A stretch of DNA of 64,000 bases from Bacteroidota bacterium (GCA_030684395.1 JAUXTT010000011.1:62001-126000); one strand, 5' to 3'; numbered from the stretch's first letter, positions 41,411 through 51,038 are shown. Made by a program: numbers and translations. Notes: a model not told the origin generated them from the letters alone.

Positions 41411-44365
41411 ATGCGCAAAATTGTTTATTTTTTAGGTTTATCAATCCTCTTACTAATTACCATGTCGTTTGTGTTGTTGAAAAAAACAGCAGACGATAAG
41501 CCTCCTTTTTGGGCAGTAGAGTCAAAATGGGTTGATTCGGTTTTTAATTCCCTTAGTTCAGATGAACGAATTGCTCAATTGTTTATGGTGGCAGCATATT
41601 CAAACAAGGACAACAAACATGTCCGTGAGATTCGCGAACTAATAGAAAAATACAATATCGGTGGACTGATCTTTATGCAAGGTGGTCCGGTAAGGGAAGC
41701 TAAACTGAATAACTTTTATCAAACCAAAGCAAAAACACCTTTACTGATTAGTATTGACGGGGAATGGGGGTTAGCGATGCGTTTGGATAGCACGCCACAG
41801 TATCCCCGACAAATGACTTTGGGGGCCATTCAAAATGATTCCTTAATCTACCAAATGGGTCAACAAATTGCAGAAGAATGTAAGCTGATGGGTATTCATG
41901 TAAACTTTGCGCCTGTTGCGGATGTAAATAATAATCCTGAAAACCCGGTGATATCGGTACGTTCATTTGGTGAAGACAAATATGCGGTTGCGCGAAAAGC
42001 ATACATGTACATGGTAGGCATGCAGAACAATGGTGTGATGGCTTCAGGTAAACACTTTCCAGGGCACGGTGATACAGATGCCGATTCTCACAAAACACTT
42101 CCAACAATCCCACACAGTTTTGAACGTTTAGATTCGCTGGAACTTTATCCCTTCAAATATTTGTTTGAAAAAGATTTGGGAAGTGTTATGGTTGCCCACT
42201 TAAATATTCCGGCATTAGATACAAGCCAAAACAGGGCGAGCACTTTATCAAAAAATGTGGTGACTGATCTTTTGAAAAACAAACTGCAATACAAAGGTTT
42301 AATATTTACAGATGCCTTAAACATGAAAGGGGCCAGCAAATATGTAACTCCCGGTGTTGTGGATGCGAAAGCGTTGGTTGCGGGAAACGACATTTTGTTA
42401 TTTTCAGAAAACGTTCCGCTCGCTATTGAAGAAATAAAAAAAGCAGTAAAGAATGGAGAAATATCGCAGGAAGAAATTGACTCACGCTGCAAGAAAATAT
42501 TAAAGGCAAAATTCTGGTGTGGTCTCAACAAAAAACAATATGTAAAAAATAAAACTATTTTTAAAGACCTCAACACGCCTGCATCGATAACATTACGTAC
42601 AAAATTAGCAGAGGCTTCTATAACCCTGTTACAAAATAAAAACGACTTTATTCCATTAAACCGTAGCGATACACTAAAAATTGCAATGGTATCATTAGGC
42701 AACGACGAAAAAGATGTTTTTTATAATACCGTTTCGGGTTATGCCAAAACCAACCACTTTTATTTGAATCACAAATTCAAAGCAAAACAAAGGGATACTT
42801 TATTGGCACGTTTAAGAAATTACAATCTGGTACTATTAACCATTAATAAAACCAACAACAAACCTGCAGAAAACTTTGGTATCACTTCGGAAGGCCAGGC
42901 TTTTCTCGATACACTTTATGCAAGAAAAAAAACAATTACCGTTTTATTTTCCAATCCATATTTGCTTGGGAAAATAAACCATCTAGAAAAAAATTTAGCG
43001 GTAATTGAAGCATATGAATACAATGCATTTTCGCAAAAAGCAGCCGCGGATGCCTTGTTTGGCGCTATAAAAGTAAATGGCAAACTACCGGTAACAAGCG
43101 GAAACTACAAGCTTTATACAGGCATTGAATTAAAAGAAATTACCAGAACAAAACAGGTAAGCCCTGCTCAAATTGGGATCAGCAAAAAAAAACTTCAAAG
43201 TATCGACAGCATCGCCCTGCAAGGAATAAAAGATGAATGTTATCCGGGATGCCAAATCGTTGCTATGAAGAACGGACAGATCTTTTACAAAAAATCATTT
43301 GGAAAATACACTTATGAAGGAGATGAAAGGGTAACGGACTCTTCCATTTATGACCTTGCATCACTAACAAAAATTTTAGCATCTTCATTAGTGTTAATGA
43401 AATTGGTTGAGGAGAAACAAATTTGTTTGGATTCCACTTTATCCCTTTATTTACCGGAATTAAAAAGCACTAACAAACAACATATTACCATCAGGCAGAT
43501 GATCACTCATCAGGCGGGTTTGCAGGCATGGATTCCATTTTTTCTTAAAACACAGACCAAAACCAATGAATTCCGACCCGGCTATTACAGCAACAAAATA
43601 TCCAATGACTTTCCAACAAGAGTGGCAAAAGACCTCTACATTAAAAAAGATTATACCGATACTATTTACCATAGAATAAACGATAGTAAACTTGAGAAAG
43701 AAGGCGAGTACGTTTACAGTGATCTTGGCTATTATTACATAAAAAAAGTTGCCGAGCGTTTAACCGAAAAGCCATATCAATATTATGTGTACGAGAATTT
43801 TTACAATCCATTGTGCGTTAATTTAACTTATAAGCCACGTGAAGCCTTTCCTTTAAAACAAATTGTCCCGACTGAAAACGATTTGAAATTCAGAAAACAA
43901 CTATTGCGAGGCGATGTACACGATCAGGGTGCTGCTATGATGGGTGGAATTGCAGGGCACGCCGGATTATTCGGAAATGCTACAGACGTTGCCATGATTA
44001 TGCAAATGCTTTTGAATGAAGGTTTTTATAATGGACAACAAATTCTTGATTCGGCAATTGTGCGGGAATTTACGAGAGCCTGCAGTTATTGTCCTGTTAA
44101 CCGAAGAGGCTTGTGTTTCGACAAACCTGAAACGGATGAGAAAAAAGACAGCCCGGTTACAAAAGAATGCTCGCCTCAAAGTTTTGGTCACAGTGGCTTT
44201 ACCGGTACGTTTGCATGGGCTGATCCTGCAAATGGTTTAGTGTATGTATTTTTGTCTAATCGTGTTTATCCTGATTCTGAAAAAAATAAATTAGCCAAGA
44301 GTGGGATCAGGGGGCAAATTCACCGGCTGTTTTACGAAGCTCTGAAAGGTGAGAACATGAAGTAA
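41411..44365 (+). CDS. Secreted GH3 glycosidase fused to a beta-lactamase-type serine hydrolase
   Basis: A 984-residue secreted protein with an N-terminal membrane or signal helix (about 7-24). GH3 domain 1 (about 45-365) has the NagZ-like motif KHFPGHG (214-220) and DSH (225-227), and the nucleophile is Asp301. GH3 domain 2 spans about 395-570. A beta-lactamase/transpeptidase fold (about 585-980) has SLTK (651-654) and YSD (769-771). Bacteroidota have such fusions, which may cut the N-acetylglucosaminyl bond of peptidoglycan and then a peptide or ester bond. The stop abuts the convergent glycosyltransferase stop without a gap. Confidence 0.92.
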   Translation: MRKIVYFLGLSILLLITMSFVLLKKTADDKPPFWAVESKWVDSVFNSLSSDERIAQLFMVAAYSNKDNKHVREIRELIEKYNIGGLIFMQGGPVREAKLNNFYQTKAKTPLLISIDGEWGLAMRLDSTPQYPRQMTLGAIQNDSLIYQMGQQIAEECKLMGIHVNFAPVADVNNNPENPVISVRSFGEDKYAVARKAYMYMVGMQNNGVMASGKHFPGHGDTDADSHKTLPTIPHSFERLDSLELYPFKYLFEKDLGSVMVAHLNIPALDTSQNRASTLSKNVVTDLLKNKLQYKGLIFTDALNMKGASKYVTPGVVDAKALVAGNDILLFSENVPLAIEEIKKAVKNGEISQEEIDSRCKKILKAKFWCGLNKKQYVKNKTIFKDLNTPASITLRTKLAEASITLLQNKNDFIPLNRSDTLKIAMVSLGNDEKDVFYNTVSGYAKTNHFYLNHKFKAKQRDTLLARLRNYNLVLLTINKTNNKPAENFGITSEGQAFLDTLYARKKTITVLFSNPYLLGKINHLEKNLAVIEAYEYNAFSQKAAADALFGAIKVNGKLPVTSGNYKLYTGIELKEITRTKQVSPAQIGISKKKLQSIDSIALQGIKDECYPGCQIVAMKNGQIFYKKSFGKYTYEGDERVTDSSIYDLASLTKILASSLVLMKLVEEKQICLDSTLSLYLPELKSTNKQHITIRQMITHQAGLQAWIPFFLKTQTKTNEFRPGYYSNKISNDFPTRVAKDLYIKKDYTDTIYHRINDSKLEKEGEYVYSDLGYYYIKKVAERLTEKPYQYYVYENFYNPLCVNLTYKPREAFPLKQIVPTENDLKFRKQLLRGDVHDQGAAMMGGIAGHAGLFGNATDVAMIMQMLLNEGFYNGQQILDSAIVREFTRACSYCPVNRRGLCFDKPETDEKKDSPVTKECSPQSFGHSGFTGTFAWADPANGLVYVFLSNRVYPDSEKNKLAKSGIRGQIHRLFYEALKGENMK

Positions 44366-45238
44366 TTAAACTACTCTATAATTCTTATACTCCCCAACTC
44401 TATAACCTGTTCCTCTTTCAATCCCCAACAATACTTTATCTTTTAAAGAGAGTTTTATTTTTTTTGAATCGAATTCGAATTTCCAGTTGTAACGTTTTAA
44501 GCGTTCTTCCAATACTTTAGGATGCGTGCCTTTAAACGGGGCTAATACATCAATGATCGAATAATCAAATTCTGCTGTGTCGGCAATATTCTCTTTCATC
44601 CAGTTATCATCGTGCCACATTTTATGAAAATTCTTTTGTTTTTCCTGTTGTGCCGCAGGTGGCTTTACCCAACCGTAATGATAAATATGAGCATCAATAG
44701 GTTTCACTCTTAACTTTGAGTTGTCTGCTTTTCTAAACCCCTGCGCGTCTTTGTATGACCGAATAGACTTATCGTTTTTTACAATACGTATTTCTTTTCT
44801 GTACCACTTTCTGGAATCTCCTACATAATTGTAATTGCCATAGAAATGAGTGTAGTTAAAAAGCAAGCCCTCTACATGTTTATCATCCTTCCATTTCTGC
44901 ATTTCTGCACGAATGGTATCCAAATATTTTTCGTGCACTACCTCATCGCTCTGAATATAAAATGCCCAATCGCTATCCGGAGAAATTTGATCAAATGCCT
45001 TATTGGTTTCATCAGCAAGCACCTTACCTCCCACTCTCAGTGTATCATCCCACACAGAATGGACTATCTTAATTTTAGGTGAATTGATACTTTGAATTAG
45101 TGCCAGTGTTTCGTCTTCGGAATCACCAACGCTTACTATAAACTCATCACAAATTGGAAGTATAGAAGTAATAGCTTCTACAACCGGATAATCATATTTT
45201 AATGCATTACGAATAATGGTGAAACCCGAAACCTTCAT
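44366..45238 (-). CDS. Glycosyltransferase family 2-like protein
   Basis: A 290-residue GT-A-like enzyme. It begins KVSGFTIIRNALKYDYPVVE, then has VSVGDSEDETL (nucleotide-sugar binding), an FYIQSDEVVHEK motif in place of a DxD and a KGTHPKVLEERLKRY tail. The ATG at 45238 is used; a GTG three bases upstream is possible. It is three bases after the histidine kinase stop, so it may be in the same transcript. The function is a transferase of unknown sugar. Confidence 0.75.
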   Translation of the reverse strand: MKVSGFTIIRNALKYDYPVVEAITSILPICDEFIVSVGDSEDETLALIQSINSPKIKIVHSVWDDTLRVGGKVLADETNKAFDQISPDSDWAFYIQSDEVVHEKYLDTIRAEMQKWKDDKHVEGLLFNYTHFYGNYNYVGDSRKWYRKEIRIVKNDKSIRSYKDAQGFRKADNSKLRVKPIDAHIYHYGWVKPPAAQQEKQKNFHKMWHDDNWMKENIADTAEFDYSIIDVLAPFKGTHPKVLEERLKRYNWKFEFDSKKIKLSLKDKVLLGIERGTGYRVGEYKNYRVV

Positions 45239-45241
45239 CAC

Positions 45242-48200
45242 TTATGGAGCTTTATTAATATCTTTATCTATGTTATAAAAAATGATCTCATACATGGTTC
45301 CCTGCACAGGAAGTTTTGTTATTGTGCCATTTAGCTGATCAACCAGGATCCTTATTAATTCTAAACCAAAAGAAATATATTCGGTGTCCTGCTTTTCTTC
45401 AAAACCTTTTCCATTATCACCTACAGTCATTTTGTATCTCTTTTCGTCCAGTTGTTCTATTCGCACAACAATTTTTTGATCCTTCCTCGAATGATCGAAA
45501 GCGTATTTAAATGAATTGGAAACAATTTCATTGATAAGTAATCCAATAGGAATGGTAGTATCTAACCCAATTTCCGATACTCTTATATCCAATTCCGTTT
45601 TTACCTCCAGATCATTTTTATAAACATAGTCGAGGTACTCAACTATCCTTGCAATGTATGGCTCAATCCTATTATTGGTAAGGTTTTTGGCCGAGTATAA
45701 TTTTTCGTGCAACACAGCCATGGTATAAACCCGGTTTTGGCACTCCTTAAAAACGGCCAAGGTTTTTTCATCATCTATATAAGATGATTGCAAATTAATA
45801 ATACTGTTTATTACCTGCAGATTATTTTTAACCCGATGGTGCACTTCTTTATACAAAGTTTCAATTTCCAGTTTTTGCTTGGTTATTTCTCTTGTGCGAA
45901 GTTCAATAAGGCTTTCCAATCTTTCATTCGCAAGCTGTACCCTTCTGGTTCTGTATTTCAAAAAGAAATAAGCTCCAACAACTCCCATGCTTACCACAAA
46001 TATACTAAACCACCATGTTTTCCAAAATGCCTGCCTGATCACAAAACTAAACTGTGCTTTGGAAGCTTTTGTTATATCATTGGTATAAGCCATCACATTA
46101 AAGGTATACTTGCCTGATGGAAGATTAGTATAGGTTGCTGTTTTAATATCATTTTCGATCCAATCCTTATCCCAGCCTTCCAAAAAAACTTTATATCTTA
46201 CTTTTTCGGGATGAAATAAATTGATGCCAATAAAATTAAACGAGATGCTATTTTTACTTCCGGGCAATTTGAGGTCTTTAGGCAATTTAAACCACATACT
46301 AAGTTCGCTGCAGTAGTCCAACCAATTGGTGCTTTCATAAGGAAAAAGTTTTACATCACTTATGTGAATGGAGGTTTTGTGGTCTTCATCCAGATCGTTT
46401 CCGGGATGATATTTTATTACACCTTTAATGGTGCCGAAAAACAAATTTCCTAATGAATCTATAGCAACACTTCTGGAATTACATTCGAGGCCTTTGAATC
46501 CTTCGGAGATTCCAAAATTTTTACTTTCCAAAATATCTCCATTGGGCTTCACGGTAAGTTTATCAATTCCTTTATTGGTTCCTACATAAACTTTTCCCTT
46601 GCTATCTGCAGATAATAAATAAATGGTGTTAGAAGTTAAAACATCATTAATATTAAACGAATTAAATTCCTGTCCATTGTACCGTATTAAACAACGATCG
46701 GTACCAAACCAAACATTACCATATGAATCCTGAGTTATGCTTCCAATGTATTTATTGCAAAGTTTTGTTCCCAGTTCAAAATTCTCAACTATTCCGTTTT
46801 TTATTCTGTTTATGCCATTTCCTGTTCCTACCCAAACATCGCCTCGTTTATCCTGCAGCAAACTATGAATATATCCGTGATTCAAGCCTGTTTTTGAAGT
46901 ATAATGCGTGAAGTTTTTTCCATCATATTTTAGAAGTCCATCGCCATACAAACCAATCCACATATTCCCCGACTTGTCGAACAACAGACTGCGTACGTAT
47001 TTATTCTTTACCGGCAAATCAAAACTCTTTACTTTCCCTCCTGCCTGGCCGGTAGGCTGGTTCTCAATAAAATTCAATCCGTTTTTCGTTCCCAGCCATA
47101 CTGTTCCATTTTTATCTTCCACCATCACCCTTACCGACTTAGACAAAAGCCCGCTTGATTCATCGTACTTTGTAAGCTGGCTATTATGCAATCTGTAAAC
47201 TCCGGAGCTTTGACTTGCCACCCATACTCCTCCCTGGCGATCGCATAAAATAGAAAATACATCGGGGTTTTTGAATCCATCAATATTATCGAAGTAGGAA
47301 AAGGGGCACGGAAAGTATTTTACCAAACCGCTGCCGTTGGTGCCAAACCATATATTTCCGTAATGATCCTCACAAAAAGCAAGAATATTATTATTCGGAA
47401 AACCATTAGCCTGATTAATGAAGGTTACAGTTTTATAATCGTATTTAATAATTCCAAAATCATCTGAGCCAATCCATAAATTATTTTCTTTATCAATTAG
47501 TATAGATTGAATCTGTATTCTGCTTAATTGCTCATCTTTATTGTAAGGTATCAGAAAGTACTTATCACCTGACGATTTTCCAAGTATAAAAATCCCATTT
47601 CCCATTGTACCTAACCAGATATTGCCGTTTTTATCCTGGGCTATTGCAGAGAAAACGAAATCGATCTTGAACACATGCCCAAGGTCAACCAAACTATAGC
47701 CATTGTATATAAATAAAGTTTTATCTGTAAGGATCCACACATTTCCCGATTTATCCCTAAAAAGTTTAGAGATCTTATGGTTTGCAAAAATATCATTGTG
47801 AAAAGCCGAAATAGCTTTGCCTTCAATGATATTAATTCCGGTTTTGAAAGCCACAATCATTTGATTGTTTTTGCCCCTGCAAATAGAAATAACGCCCCCA
47901 CTTTCGAGCAAGCCATTTTCCTCATTATAAACTTTAAAAATTTTTCCGTCGAAAATGGACAACCCGCCCCAGGTAGATCCTACCCATATATTTCCATTAT
48001 GATCTTCCTCAATTGCGTTAACAATGTTTCCGGCTAAACCGTCCTTTTCTTCATAAACTTTAAATTTATTTCCATCATATTGGTTAATTCCGCCGCCAGC
48101 CGTTCCTATCCACAAAAAACCACGGGAATCTTCCATAATACAATTTACCTGCGACTGAGAAAGGCCGGCTTCAACTGAGATTGCAGTAAAATTATAGGTT

Positions 48201-48280
48201 TGAGATTGCATTGAAACAGCGACCAAATACAAGCACACCGCAAAAATAATACGGTGAAATGTAAATTGCTGCTTTGTCAT
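45242..48280 (-). CDS. Reg_prop/Y_Y_Y sensor histidine kinase (HisKA_2 type)
   Basis: A 1012-residue sensor. It has a signal/anchor helix (about 10-25) and a periplasmic propeller of Reg_prop repeats (about 30-640), each with a GNIW(L/V)G(T/S)-like strand. A Y_Y_Y domain (about 690-750) and a membrane helix (about 768-788) follow. The cytoplasmic HisKA_2 dimerisation segment has EVHHRVKNNLQV (phosphorylated His814/815), and the ATPase domain has INEIVSNSFKYAF (N-box) and DNGKGF (G1). No response regulator follows, unlike the classical one-protein hybrid systems. An extra PTGQAGG insertion lies between two blades. Confidence 0.93.
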   Translation of the reverse strand: MTKQQFTFHRIIFAVCLYLVAVSMQSQTYNFTAISVEAGLSQSQVNCIMEDSRGFLWIGTAGGGINQYDGNKFKVYEEKDGLAGNIVNAIEEDHNGNIWVGSTWGGLSIFDGKIFKVYNEENGLLESGGVISICRGKNNQMIVAFKTGINIIEGKAISAFHNDIFANHKISKLFRDKSGNVWILTDKTLFIYNGYSLVDLGHVFKIDFVFSAIAQDKNGNIWLGTMGNGIFILGKSSGDKYFLIPYNKDEQLSRIQIQSILIDKENNLWIGSDDFGIIKYDYKTVTFINQANGFPNNNILAFCEDHYGNIWFGTNGSGLVKYFPCPFSYFDNIDGFKNPDVFSILCDRQGGVWVASQSSGVYRLHNSQLTKYDESSGLLSKSVRVMVEDKNGTVWLGTKNGLNFIENQPTGQAGGKVKSFDLPVKNKYVRSLLFDKSGNMWIGLYGDGLLKYDGKNFTHYTSKTGLNHGYIHSLLQDKRGDVWVGTGNGINRIKNGIVENFELGTKLCNKYIGSITQDSYGNVWFGTDRCLIRYNGQEFNSFNINDVLTSNTIYLLSADSKGKVYVGTNKGIDKLTVKPNGDILESKNFGISEGFKGLECNSRSVAIDSLGNLFFGTIKGVIKYHPGNDLDEDHKTSIHISDVKLFPYESTNWLDYCSELSMWFKLPKDLKLPGSKNSISFNFIGINLFHPEKVRYKVFLEGWDKDWIENDIKTATYTNLPSGKYTFNVMAYTNDITKASKAQFSFVIRQAFWKTWWFSIFVVSMGVVGAYFFLKYRTRRVQLANERLESLIELRTREITKQKLEIETLYKEVHHRVKNNLQVINSIINLQSSYIDDEKTLAVFKECQNRVYTMAVLHEKLYSAKNLTNNRIEPYIARIVEYLDYVYKNDLEVKTELDIRVSEIGLDTTIPIGLLINEIVSNSFKYAFDHSRKDQKIVVRIEQLDEKRYKMTVGDNGKGFEEKQDTEYISFGLELIRILVDQLNGTITKLPVQGTMYEIIFYNIDKDINKAP
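47038..47060. repeat. Imperfect palindrome inserted in the kinase propeller
   Basis: CTGCCTGGCCGGTAGGCTGG forms GCCT/AGGC arms and encodes the extra PTGQAGG run (minus strand) between blades that otherwise join by a short N-G turn. This suggests that a mobile-type repeat entered the gene in frame. Confidence 0.6.
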
Positions 48281-48325
48281 AACACAAAAAATTGTTGTAA
48301 GAGTTGAAGGTACGGAAATAAATTG

Positions 48326-48351
48326 AAAAAGCCCCTAAAGAGGGGCTTTTT
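48326..48351 (-). terminator. Intrinsic terminator of the gene at 48373
   Basis: AAAAAGCCCCT and AGGGGCTTTTT pair over 11 bp around a 4-base AAAG loop. It can act in both directions, but on the minus strand it ends the gene at 48373 and protects the kinase gene. Confidence 0.85.
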
Positions 48352-48372
48352 GTAATTGAAAATAAATGGGTT

Positions 48373-48729
48373 TTATTCTGATACTTTTAAAACTTCGAAG
48401 CTCTTTACTTCTGAAATCGTTCCTAAGAATTCACTTTCCAACGTTACCAAACCAATTTTTTTTGCTTGCTCTTTGTTAAGAGGCTTAACAGGATACCAAC
48501 GATTATCATCACCAACAGCCAACTCCACTTCCTTATTATTCAACACCTGGTTTAATTGTTTTTGCGTTAAAAACACAATTCCTCTGTCTTCGTCCTCTTC
48601 GTTCTCATCAGCAACAAAAATATTACCAATAACTTTTAACTTCGGTACTTCCGGTTTATATTTAAAATCAATTCCTTCTGTAGTGTTGTATTCTACGTAC
48701 TCTATTCCTGTTAGGTGAATTTCCTTCAT
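48373..48729 (-). CDS. Hypothetical protein, 118 residues
   Basis: A 118-residue soluble protein without signal peptide, helix or known motif. It has a run of acidic residues (DENEEDED) in the middle and alternating strands. The gene stands alone with a perfect -7 box (48756-48763) and a strong terminator, which suggests regulated expression. It is AT-balanced like its neighbours. I do not recognise the family. Confidence 0.65.
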   Translation of the reverse strand: MKEIHLTGIEYVEYNTTEGIDFKYKPEVPKLKVIGNIFVADENEEDEDRGIVFLTQKQLNQVLNNKEVELAVGDDNRWYPVKPLNKEQAKKIGLVTLESEFLGTISEVKSFEVLKVSE

Positions 48730-48755
48730 AGCCTTTGTGGTTCAATAATTTCCGG

Positions 48756-48763
48756 CAAATATA
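48756..48763 (-). promoter_or_regulatory. -7 box of the gene at 48373
   Basis: On the minus strand TATATTTG matches TAnnTTTG and lies 26 bases before the ATG. No TTG -33 is found at the expected distance. Confidence 0.5.
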
Positions 48764-49012
48764 CCATTTTGAATTGTTTAAATACTCGTTTGTGAGTTAT
48801 TTTTTAACAAATAACAGGCATTTTTTGCACAGTTACCTCAAAAACCGGGCACTTTTAACCATCAGGGAAGCACATTGGTTTTTGCCTTTAGAATTTCAGA
48901 ATTGTTAAGCAACACGCAAACCAAAGTGTTATCCTTCAACGCAAAACTATATTTCCCGAATGCCTGCGGCTAATTTTTCGATTTTGCAATTCTCATTGAA
49001 TTACAGCCCCAA

Positions 49013-50182
49013 TTACTTACTTCCCATTTTGGATTTCGCGAATGCAGTAAGCAATTTTTTCAATTCTTCATACTTTGTTAAAGGCAATGTGGCTGCTATG
49101 TCATACACATCGTGATAAGCCTTAATTCCGCCCATTGTATAAATAAAAAAAGCTGGAACGCCTTTTTCGGTGAACCAGTAATGGTCGCTATTTGCGGCTT
49201 TTCCTCTTGGTTTTACGAGCGGAAGCAGTTTTTGCTCTTCATTTATTTTTTTAAGGTTTTCAAAATCCTGTTTAAATTCAGTTGCATTAACAACGGTAAT
49301 TCCCTCATCTCCGGTTCCCATAAGGTCCATGTTTACAAGGAATTTTATCTTGCTTAATGGAAACAAAGGATGATCTACATAATATTTAGAGCCCAGCAAA
49401 CCTGCTTCTTCACCGGCGAAGGCAATAAATGCAACAGAATAATCAGGGCGATTCATATTATAGTACCCCATCAAATTTATCAACATCGATACGCCACTCG
49501 CATTATCATTAGCACCCGGAAACATTGCTTCTTTTCCCATCATACCCAAATGATCGTAATGTGCAGTAAAAACAATAAAAGAATCAGGTTTCACTTTTCC
49601 TTTTATGTAGCCGCATACATTCTGCAATTTGTATTTAGGAACAAAAATATTCTCAATCTGAACATCCATGTATTTTATTTCACCCGGAAAGGAATCTTTT
49701 AGTAATTCAATAACTGTGTATTCTGTTTGTTCGGTAGCAACGCTCCAGGTAAGTTTCTTTTGCTTTTTTACTATCAATGGAACTTCCCGTTTCAGGTCAG
49801 TTGCTCTGTAGGTAACGCTATCCTGTTGAAAAAGCATAAATCCTCCTGAAATTCCTTTACTCTCGGCAGCAACTATGTAATGTACTCCGGGTATCAAAGT
49901 CTTCCCATCAACAATAACAATCATCTTTCCCGGAAATGTGTTTACCGGTGTTGTGAAATATTGGGAAAAAGAATGTTTGTTAAGTGGTTTAAGTGAATGA
50001 TCCTTGTAGGTATTGTTCAAATAAGTTGCTGCTTTATCAATTCCTTTTTTCACATAACCTCTTCCGGCAAATTCATTCGAACATAATTTTTCAATTACTT
50101 GCTTTGCTTCAGCAGCTTCCTTTTGCGCATAAGCACCTGAGTAAAAAAATAAAAGACCGCAAATAAAAAAAAGTATTTTCAT
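49013..50182 (-). CDS. Secreted M28-family peptidase
   Basis: A 389-residue exported zinc peptidase with a signal peptide (about 1-19) and a PA-like inserted region (about 90-185). The M28 metal motifs are HYDHLG, ANDNASG, FAGEEAGLLGSKY and NMDLMG, with the late His in KAYHDVYD. It resembles aminopeptidases that act on peptides or on Gln-cyclase-like substrates in the periplasm. It starts one base after the unknown gene at 50184, so the two are cotranscribed. Confidence 0.9.
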   Translation of the reverse strand: MKILFFICGLLFFYSGAYAQKEAAEAKQVIEKLCSNEFAGRGYVKKGIDKAATYLNNTYKDHSLKPLNKHSFSQYFTTPVNTFPGKMIVIVDGKTLIPGVHYIVAAESKGISGGFMLFQQDSVTYRATDLKREVPLIVKKQKKLTWSVATEQTEYTVIELLKDSFPGEIKYMDVQIENIFVPKYKLQNVCGYIKGKVKPDSFIVFTAHYDHLGMMGKEAMFPGANDNASGVSMLINLMGYYNMNRPDYSVAFIAFAGEEAGLLGSKYYVDHPLFPLSKIKFLVNMDLMGTGDEGITVVNATEFKQDFENLKKINEEQKLLPLVKPRGKAANSDHYWFTEKGVPAFFIYTMGGIKAYHDVYDIAATLPLTKYEELKKLLTAFAKSKMGSK

Positions 50183-50183
50183 T

Positions 50184-50837
50184 TTATTGAAATCTTTTTT
50201 GAGTGATGGTATACAGCATTTTCACCAGTGGTAGCTCACTTTTCCAGCTATATACACTTTTCAGGCTATCAAGGTAATTTTCTGCATCTTCCCATGAATG
50301 GGTCATGTTTAATTGATTGATAGCGGTTGTATATTCAGCGTTGTTATGATCAAACAATTCGTTAATGATCCTGTATTTATCATTTAATCCGAACTCTATT
50401 TTTTTTAGATTTGAATTATCAATTGAGTCATCTGAAATATCTTCTTTTAAAGTTGTTTCAACAAGCTTTTCAGGTACACTATTACTTACTTCTTCAACTT
50501 TTTCTACCGGTTTTACTGGTACTTCCACAAATTTAATAATTGGTTCCGGTTGCTTAATGGTTTCTTTTATCCCGATAGCTATCGGGACCGCTTTAGCTTC
50601 TTCCTGTTTATTTACAGCATCCATTATCTTCATGTGGACATTAATGTCTGTCGAAATTTCCTTGTGCTCCGTTAAAAAACGATAAGCCGACAAAATTCTG
50701 GATAATTGTTCCGTTTCCTTTAAAATTTGCTCTATTTCCACAACAGAATGGTTATCTTCTGACGAGAATTCAGTTAATAAATGCTTCAACCGATTAGATT
50801 GATCTTTCATTTTTTCAACAATTACCCTTTTTTGCAT
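50184..50837 (-). CDS. Hypothetical coiled-coil protein upstream of the M28 gene
   Basis: A 217-residue protein without signal peptide. The N-terminal half is helical with many Glu/Lys residues, the middle is a low-complexity Pro/Val/Glu linker and the end is a helical domain (LNDKYRIINELFDHN...WEDAENYLDSLKS...). This end resembles a conserved Bacteroidota tail of unknown role. A dispersed palindrome lies in its coding region and encodes PIAIGI in the linker. It is cotranscribed with the M28 peptidase. Confidence 0.65.
   Translation of the reverse strand: MQKRVIVEKMKDQSNRLKHLLTEFSSEDNHSVVEIEQILKETEQLSRILSAYRFLTEHKEISTDINVHMKIMDAVNKQEEAKAVPIAIGIKETIKQPEPIIKFVEVPVKPVEKVEEVSNSVPEKLVETTLKEDISDDSIDNSNLKKIEFGLNDKYRIINELFDHNNAEYTTAINQLNMTHSWEDAENYLDSLKSVYSWKSELPLVKMLYTITQKRFQ
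50570..50587. repeat. Dispersed palindrome, in-gene copy
   Basis: TCCCGATAGCTATCGGGA, identical to the intergenic copy at 24736, lies inside the linker of the gene at 50184 and is translated in frame. Confidence 0.8.
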
Positions 50838-50916
50838 GTACTTTTTCTTTAACCTGGAACCTATTTATAATTTATCTACTAATTTGTTTACGCTTCTTTT
50901 TGGCTGCAACTTCGTT

Positions 50917-50955
50917 AAATTTCTCACCATAATTACCAATTATGCCTGCAAAATT
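50917..50955. repeat. Structured leader hairpin
   Basis: CATAATT (50928-50934) and AATTATG (50938-50944) are perfect arms with a 3-base loop, flanked by two AAATTT boxes that can extend the stem with internal loops. It lies in the leader of the gene at 50184, downstream of its minus-strand -7 box. Confidence 0.55.
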
Positions 50956-50969
50956 TGCCTTGTTTCGCT

Positions 50970-50977
50970 CAAAAATA
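50970..50977 (-). promoter_or_regulatory. -7 box of the gene at 50184
   Basis: On the minus strand TATTTTTG matches TAnnTTTG, 132 bases upstream of the ATG. The long leader contains the hairpin at 50917-50955. Confidence 0.45.
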
Positions 50978-51030
50978 AGTCATAAACAATTTTACTATAT
51001 AAATTTTAAACAGGTTCTTAAAAATACATC

Positions 51031-51038
51031 TATTTTTG
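51031..51038 (+). promoter_or_regulatory. -7 box of tdk
   Basis: TATTTTTG matches TAnnTTTG and lies 46 bases before the tdk ATG. No clear TTG -33 is seen. Confidence 0.5.

Noticed and set aside
45242-48280. One-component hybrid two-component system (receiver plus HTH in the same protein)
   Set aside because: The protein ends after the HATPase domain; no receiver or AraC-type domain is present.
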